Shown piece by piece: positions 6,116 through 9,735 of a DNA stretch of 9,735 nt (position 1 is its first letter; the number at the start of each line of letters is the position of its first letter). The notes beneath the pieces were generated by a model, which worked only from the letters and a program-made list of their open reading frames with translations, did no database searches and had not been told where the DNA came from. The DNA lies in assembly GCA_004292985.1 (NCBI GenBank), contig RDXT01000867.1, positions 1 to 9,735 of the forward strand. Reading direction: 5' to 3'. This stretch comes from Bacteroidota bacterium. GTDB taxonomy: Bacteria > Bacteroidota > Bacteroidia > J057. The position numbers and the translations under genes were made by a program.

Positions 6116-6934
6116 TTAAGAAGAATAGCGCTCGCGGAGCATCTGCATCATCCAGGCATTGACCTCCCACTGGCTGGTGATCGGCTGCCGGGTAAAGGGC
6201 ATGGGTACCATGTAGGGGTAGGGGCCAAATTCGGGCGTAATGGTCAGGGGCAGGCCCTGTTTTTGTTTCAGCGCCACAATCTGGTCCCACCAGCCGAGGT
6301 GCGCTTCGAGGGCCTCCTGCCACTCGGGCACACGCGGATCGGGCACCTGCGGTCCTTCGGGATAGCCCACCCGTGCGTGGATGTGGTCGGTGCGGCTGAT
6401 GGCCAGTTTCAGAGTATCGGCCTGGTCGGCGAGATACGATTCGGCGACACATACCCAGTGCGAGGCATCGAGGGTGATGCGCAGCGAGGGAATCGCCTCC
6501 AGAAAGGTCCGGGTTACGTGGGCCGCAAAATTAAACTTATGCCGGTGGGTCTCGTGGCTCAGGGTAATGCCATTGGCGGCTGCAAATTCATTGGCCAGTA
6601 AAATCAGGGCCTTGTTTTGTTCGAAGGTAAAAAAGTCGCGTCCGGTCTGGCTGTTGATCCGGAGCACAGGGTAGGGTTTTACTTTTTCCAGCCAGGCCGC
6701 AAAACGATCGTAATAAGCCAGAAAATCCGGCTCGACAGTGTCCCAGTGCTGGAGAATGATGGGCATATTCCGGTGGCTGATCTGGTCCCAGAGGGCATCC
6801 ATCTCCGCAGGCTGGGTCTCACGGGTAACCCCCAATTCGACTCCCTGATACCCTGCTTCCTGCACACGGTCCAGAAAAACCTCCCACTCCAGTTGCTCGC
6901 TGCCCCATCGGGGACAAAAGAATTGAATGGACAT
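6116..6934 (-). CDS. Sugar phosphate isomerase/epimerase family protein (xylose isomerase-like TIM barrel)
   Basis: The product has 272 residues, typical for this family. The barrel shows the expected metal ligands near the C-terminal ends of strands: Glu128 in LSHETH (125-130), Asp156 in ITLDASHW (153-160), His184 or His186 in TDHIHARVG (182-190) and Glu235 in TPEFGPYP (233-240). The block HARVGYPEGPQVPDPRVPEW is characteristic of a large family of uncharacterised proteins annotated as sugar phosphate isomerase/epimerase. Members isomerise or epimerise sugars or cyclitols, or act as dehydratases, with a divalent metal. There is no signal peptide. The start at 6934 lies 5 bases after the stop of the PepSY-type gene; the in-frame ATG at 6988 would overlap that gene and add residues unlike the family N-terminus. 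I cannot assign the substrate. Confidence 0.87.
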   Translation of the reverse strand: MSIQFFCPRWGSEQLEWEVFLDRVQEAGYQGVELGVTRETQPAEMDALWDQISHRNMPIILQHWDTVEPDFLAYYDRFAAWLEKVKPYPVLRINSQTGRDFFTFEQNKALILLANEFAAANGITLSHETHRHKFNFAAHVTRTFLEAIPSLRITLDASHWVCVAESYLADQADTLKLAISRTDHIHARVGYPEGPQVPDPRVPEWQEALEAHLGWWDQIVALKQKQGLPLTITPEFGPYPYMVPMPFTRQPITSQWEVNAWMMQMLRERYSS

Positions 6935-6939
6935 AGCGA

Positions 6940-7509
6940 TCAGTTTTTGTTGTGTGCCCGCATGCGTTTGGGGCCATACCAGAGCCAAAACCCTGTGATG
7001 GTAAATATAAGCAAAGCCAGACCCATGATGCTGGTGTAAGCGACTTTTATTTCTCCACCGGTACCCGCGAGGCGGTCGAGGATGGATCCGTCGTGGAGGT
7101 TTTCGACAAAGTCGGAGCGCCGCCGCTCGATTTTGAGCAACTGACCCGTGGTCGCGTCGAGCTGCACCCCCCAGAATCCTTCGGCAAATACAAACTTCAC
7201 AGCGCCTTTATCCGGGCGGAAATCTATGCGGTCGAGCTTCAGGGAAAGGGCCGTATCTACTTCTGTATGAAGGTAATAGCAGGCCCGGGTATGCAAACTG
7301 TCCACCGACAGAAAGCCGCTTATATCATTGGAAATACCTTTGCCCGTATCGGCCAGCAGATAGCCTCCGCTGTGTTTTTTCCAGCCCAGCATCAGGCCGC
7401 TTATAGAAATGAAAAAGAAAAAGATAAACAGCAACGCTCCTGTCGTCCGGTGAATTTTCCGGAAAACGCGCAGCACTTTTGCCTGTTGCTTACGATGCAA
7501 ATCACTCAT
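6940..7509 (-). CDS. PepSY-type two-helix membrane protein
   Basis: The product has 189 residues. One transmembrane helix follows a basic N-terminus (about 23-43, FIFFFFISISGLMLGW) and a second lies near the C-terminus (about 156-178, ending in GFWLWYGPKR). Between them, about 110 residues outside the membrane include a PepSY-like segment (about 89-128) ending in VQLDATTGQLLKI. The N-terminal FRKIHRTTGALLFI and C-terminal ITGFWLWYGPKR are typical of the PepSY-associated TM family, with His20 at the membrane boundary and a second His in ENLHDGS (136-142). Larger relatives act in iron or siderophore reduction or as membrane electron-transfer or protease-inhibitor-like proteins; this short form has no proven role. 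It starts 15 bases after the icmF stop and ends 5 bases before the isomerase-like gene, so it is co-transcribed with metabolic genes to which it has no obvious link. Confidence 0.82.
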   Translation of the reverse strand: MSDLHRKQQAKVLRVFRKIHRTTGALLFIFFFFISISGLMLGWKKHSGGYLLADTGKGISNDISGFLSVDSLHTRACYYLHTEVDTALSLKLDRIDFRPDKGAVKFVFAEGFWGVQLDATTGQLLKIERRRSDFVENLHDGSILDRLAGTGGEIKVAYTSIMGLALLIFTITGFWLWYGPKRMRAHNKN

Positions 7510-7524
7510 AATGGAATATCGCGC

Positions 7525-9735
7525 TTACATATTTCTCCTGTATTGTCCCCCAACCTCATAGAGCGCCTGCGTGATCTGCCCAAGGGTGGCATATTTACCC
7601 GCTTCCATCAGGGCTTCGAAGATGTTTTCATTCCGGATCGAGGCGAGCTGTAGTTTTCGAAGCCACTCCTGGTTGAGGTCTGCGTTGCGCTGTTGCAGCG
7701 AGAGGCGGGTCTGGATCTGCACCTCTTTTTCTTCGGTAGTAGCCCGGATCACCTCGCGGGGCAGCATTGTCGGCGAACCTTCTTTAGATAAAAAGGTATT
7801 TACCCCCACAATTGGAAGATCGCCATTGTGCTTGAGTGTTTCATAATAGAGAGACTCGTCCTGGATTTTGCCCCGCTGGTACATGGTTTCCATAGCCCCG
7901 AGCACGCCGCCCCTTTCGGTAATGCGGTCAAACTCAGCCAGCACTGCTTCTTCCACCAGGTCGGTCAGTTCTTCGATGATAAATGAACCTTGCAGCGGAT
8001 TCTGGTTTTTGGCGAGGCCCAGTTCCTGGTTGATAATGAGCTGGATGGCCATGGCCCGCCGCACAGACTCTTCAGTCGGGGTCGTAATGGCCTCGTCATA
8101 GGCATTGGTATGCAGCGAGTTGCAGTTGTCGTAGATCGCGGACAGGGCCTGAAGGGTGGTGCGGATATCGTTGAAGGAAATTTCCTGCGCGTGGAGCGAG
8201 CGGCCCGAAGTCTGAATGTGATACTTGAGCTTCTGTGCGCGATCACTGCCTTTATACTTGATTTTCAATGTTTTAGCCCATATCCGGCGGGCCACACGAC
8301 CAATGACGGAGTACTCCGGGTCGAGACCATTGGAAAAGAAAAAGGAAAAATTAGGCGCGAAATCATCTACATGCATACCCCGCGAAACATAGTATTCGAG
8401 GAAGGTAAATCCATTGGCGAGGGTAAAGGCAAGCTGCGTGATCGGATTGGCACCTGCCTCTGCGATGTGGTAGCCGGAGATAGATACGGAGTAAAAATTC
8501 TGTACATCGTGGTCAATAAAATACTGCTGCACGTCTCCCATGACCTTGAGGGAAAATTCGGTCGAGAAAATGCAGGTATTTTGTGCCTGGTCTTCTTTCA
8601 GAATGTCAGCCTGCACGGTGCCCCGGGCTTTTTTCAGGGCATCTGCCTTAATCCGCGCATACACATCTGCGGGCAGCACCTGCTCACCTGTTACGCCCAG
8701 CAGCATCAGGCCCAGACCATCGTTTCCTTCGGGCAAAACACCCTGATACTCAGGCCTTCCGCCATTGGGAAACAGCTCCGCAATCTTTGCCGCGACCTCC
8801 TCTGTCAGTCCGTTTTGCCGGATATACAACTCGCATTGCTGGTCTATCGCAGTATTAAAAAAGAAGGAAAGCAGGGTTGCCGAAGGGCCATTAATAGTCA
8901 TGGATACCGACGTAGCCGGGTCGCAGAGGTTAAAGCCCGAATACAGTTTTTTGGCATCGTCGAGGCAGCAGACCGATACGCCGGAGTTGCCTACTTTGCC
9001 ATAAATATCGGGACGATAATCGGGGTCTTCGCCGTATAAAGTCACCGAATCGAAGGCCGTGGAAAGCCTGCGGGCAGGCATCCCCAGCGACACGTAGTGA
9101 AAGCGCTTGTTGGTGCGCTCCGGACCACCTTCACCGGCAAACATCCGCGTGGGGTCCTCATTTTCCCGCTTAAAAGGAAATACACCCGCTGTATAAGGAA
9201 ACTCACCCGGCACATTTTCCTGAAGGTTCCATTTCAGGATGTCGCCCCAGTCGCGGTAGGCGGGCAGCGATACCTTGGGGATGCGCGATTTGGAAAGCGA
9301 ATGGGTAAATGTCTGAATATGAAGGGCTTTGCCCCGGACCTGATAGGTATAGGTATCGGCGGCGTAGCGGTTTTTTTTCTGCTCCCAGGTCTTCAGGATT
9401 TCGAGGTTGTAGGGATCGAGGTTGCGCAGCAGCTTTTCAGCGGTCTGGTGAAGGGTTTGTGCTGTTTCGCTTTCTGCCCCGACCAGGGTGGCGGCCTCTT
9501 CTAACACATAGAGTTGCCTTGCGGTTTTTGCCTGCTCCTCTGCGCGGCGGTTGTACTCACGCACCGTCTCCGAAATCTCGGACAGATAGCGCACCCGCGC
9601 CGGAGGAATGATATAGATTTTCTCCGAAGGTTCGTCGCCTGCCATAAACGTACTGCGCAGATCGGCGTTTTTGCGGGCGGCAATGGCATTCATTACAGCG
9701 CGGTACAGGCGGTTCATGCCCGGATCGTTAAACTG
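7525..9735 (-). CDS. icmF: Fused isobutyryl-CoA mutase IcmF, mutase portion (5' end outside window)
   Basis: The frame is open to the right edge (737 codons), so the N-terminus is missing. The residues before the Met at 9717 (QFNDPG) are in frame, making that Met internal. IcmF proteins of roughly 1,100 residues carry an N-terminal B12-binding domain, a G-protein chaperone domain and a C-terminal mutase domain. This part holds the end of the G-domain/linker and the whole mutase domain. It converts isobutyryl-CoA and n-butyryl-CoA reversibly with adenosylcobalamin. Counting from that Met, GEFPYTAGVFPFKR (171-184), MFAGEGGPERTN (192-203) and YGKVGNSGVSVCCLDDAKKL (239-258) are IcmF blocks. Phe193 stands where methylmalonyl-CoA mutase has Tyr, and Gln379 (AQNTCIF) where it has Arg; these are known specificity residues and favour isobutyryl-CoA. 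A plain methylmalonyl-CoA mutase is unlikely. Confidence 0.92.
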   Translation of the reverse strand, partial: QFNDPGMNRLYRAVMNAIAARKNADLRSTFMAGDEPSEKIYIIPPARVRYLSEISETVREYNRRAEEQAKTARQLYVLEEAATLVGAESETAQTLHQTAEKLLRNLDPYNLEILKTWEQKKNRYAADTYTYQVRGKALHIQTFTHSLSKSRIPKVSLPAYRDWGDILKWNLQENVPGEFPYTAGVFPFKRENEDPTRMFAGEGGPERTNKRFHYVSLGMPARRLSTAFDSVTLYGEDPDYRPDIYGKVGNSGVSVCCLDDAKKLYSGFNLCDPATSVSMTINGPSATLLSFFFNTAIDQQCELYIRQNGLTEEVAAKIAELFPNGGRPEYQGVLPEGNDGLGLMLLGVTGEQVLPADVYARIKADALKKARGTVQADILKEDQAQNTCIFSTEFSLKVMGDVQQYFIDHDVQNFYSVSISGYHIAEAGANPITQLAFTLANGFTFLEYYVSRGMHVDDFAPNFSFFFSNGLDPEYSVIGRVARRIWAKTLKIKYKGSDRAQKLKYHIQTSGRSLHAQEISFNDIRTTLQALSAIYDNCNSLHTNAYDEAITTPTEESVRRAMAIQLIINQELGLAKNQNPLQGSFIIEELTDLVEEAVLAEFDRITERGGVLGAMETMYQRGKIQDESLYYETLKHNGDLPIVGVNTFLSKEGSPTMLPREVIRATTEEKEVQIQTRLSLQQRNADLNQEWLRKLQLASIRNENIFEALMEAGKYATLGQITQALYEVGGQYRRNM
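8736..8754. repeat. 19-bp exact repeat, copy 2 (inside icmF)
   Basis: This is identical to 3861-3879 and also encodes PEYQGV on the minus strand. Here the palindrome is shorter: CCTGA, TAC, TCAGG (8742-8754), because the right arm continues as CC and not GT. The flanking bases differ on both sides, so the match ends at exactly 19 bases. Confidence 0.5.

Noticed and set aside
6935..6988. Upstream in-frame start for the isomerase-like gene
   Set aside because: It overlaps the end of the PepSY-type gene and adds residues unlike the family N-terminus; the ATG at 6934 gives a 5-base gap.
9715..9717. Met at 9717 as the true start of a free-standing methylmalonyl-CoA mutase subunit
   Set aside because: The frame continues without a stop to the window edge and the sequence blocks match IcmF, so this Met is most likely internal.
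1..9735. Defence system, CRISPR array, mobile element or RNA gene
   Set aside because: No regularly spaced repeats, transposase, integrase, nuclease/helicase modules or tRNA/rRNA-like segments were seen; the genes are metabolic and cell-envelope genes.

Overview
The window is protein-coding DNA with almost no spare sequence. It probably comes from a member of the Bacteroidota with fairly high GC, perhaps of the Saprospiria/Lewinella type. The evidence is a loose Bacteroidota-type lipobox (ATS-C), no Shine-Dalgarno sequence before any of the starts, one good candidate promoter of the Bacteroidota form (TTTG, 21 bases, TAnnnTTTG), and family members that I associate with this phylum. The lineage is inferred from these signs only. 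I see no tRNA, rRNA, CRISPR array, insertion sequence or phage gene. The longest stretch without a gene is about 180 bases.

Left block, minus strand (1 to 1796): a small lipoprotein gene whose stop codon overlaps (ATGA) the start of a polytopic membrane protein of the O-antigen ligase / Wzy_C type. That second gene runs off the left edge. The two appear translationally coupled and point to cell-surface polysaccharide assembly.

Single plus-strand gene (1979 to 2968): a ketoacyl-ACP synthase III (FabH-like) protein, divergent from the lipoprotein. It keeps the nucleophilic cysteine but has Thr and Tyr where FabH has its catalytic His and Asn. A perfect 19-bp palindrome (7-bp arms, 5-bp spacer) sits 17 bases before its start. 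Its stop overlaps the stop of the convergent gene on its right.

Right block, minus strand (2965 to 9735): six collinear genes. In transcription order they are the mutase part of a fused isobutyryl-CoA mutase (icmF, cut by the right edge), a small PepSY-type two-helix membrane protein, a xylose-isomerase-like sugar epimerase/isomerase, a HAD-family phosphatase/phosphomutase, a GH130 4-O-beta-mannosyl-glucose phosphorylase and a cellobiose 2-epimerase. The first four are separated by 5 to 24 bases, then comes a gap of 89 bases, and the last two overlap by one base.

The last two genes are the known pair for intracellular mannobiose use: the epimerase converts Man-beta-1,4-Man to Man-beta-1,4-Glc, and the phosphorylase splits that with phosphate into alpha-mannose 1-phosphate and glucose. 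The HAD and TIM-barrel proteins may process sugars or sugar phosphates in the same pathway, but their substrates cannot be read from sequence. The link to IcmF, an adenosylcobalamin enzyme of branched-chain acyl-CoA metabolism, may be no more than adjacency. The most unusual single item is the FabH-like protein with two catalytic positions replaced.
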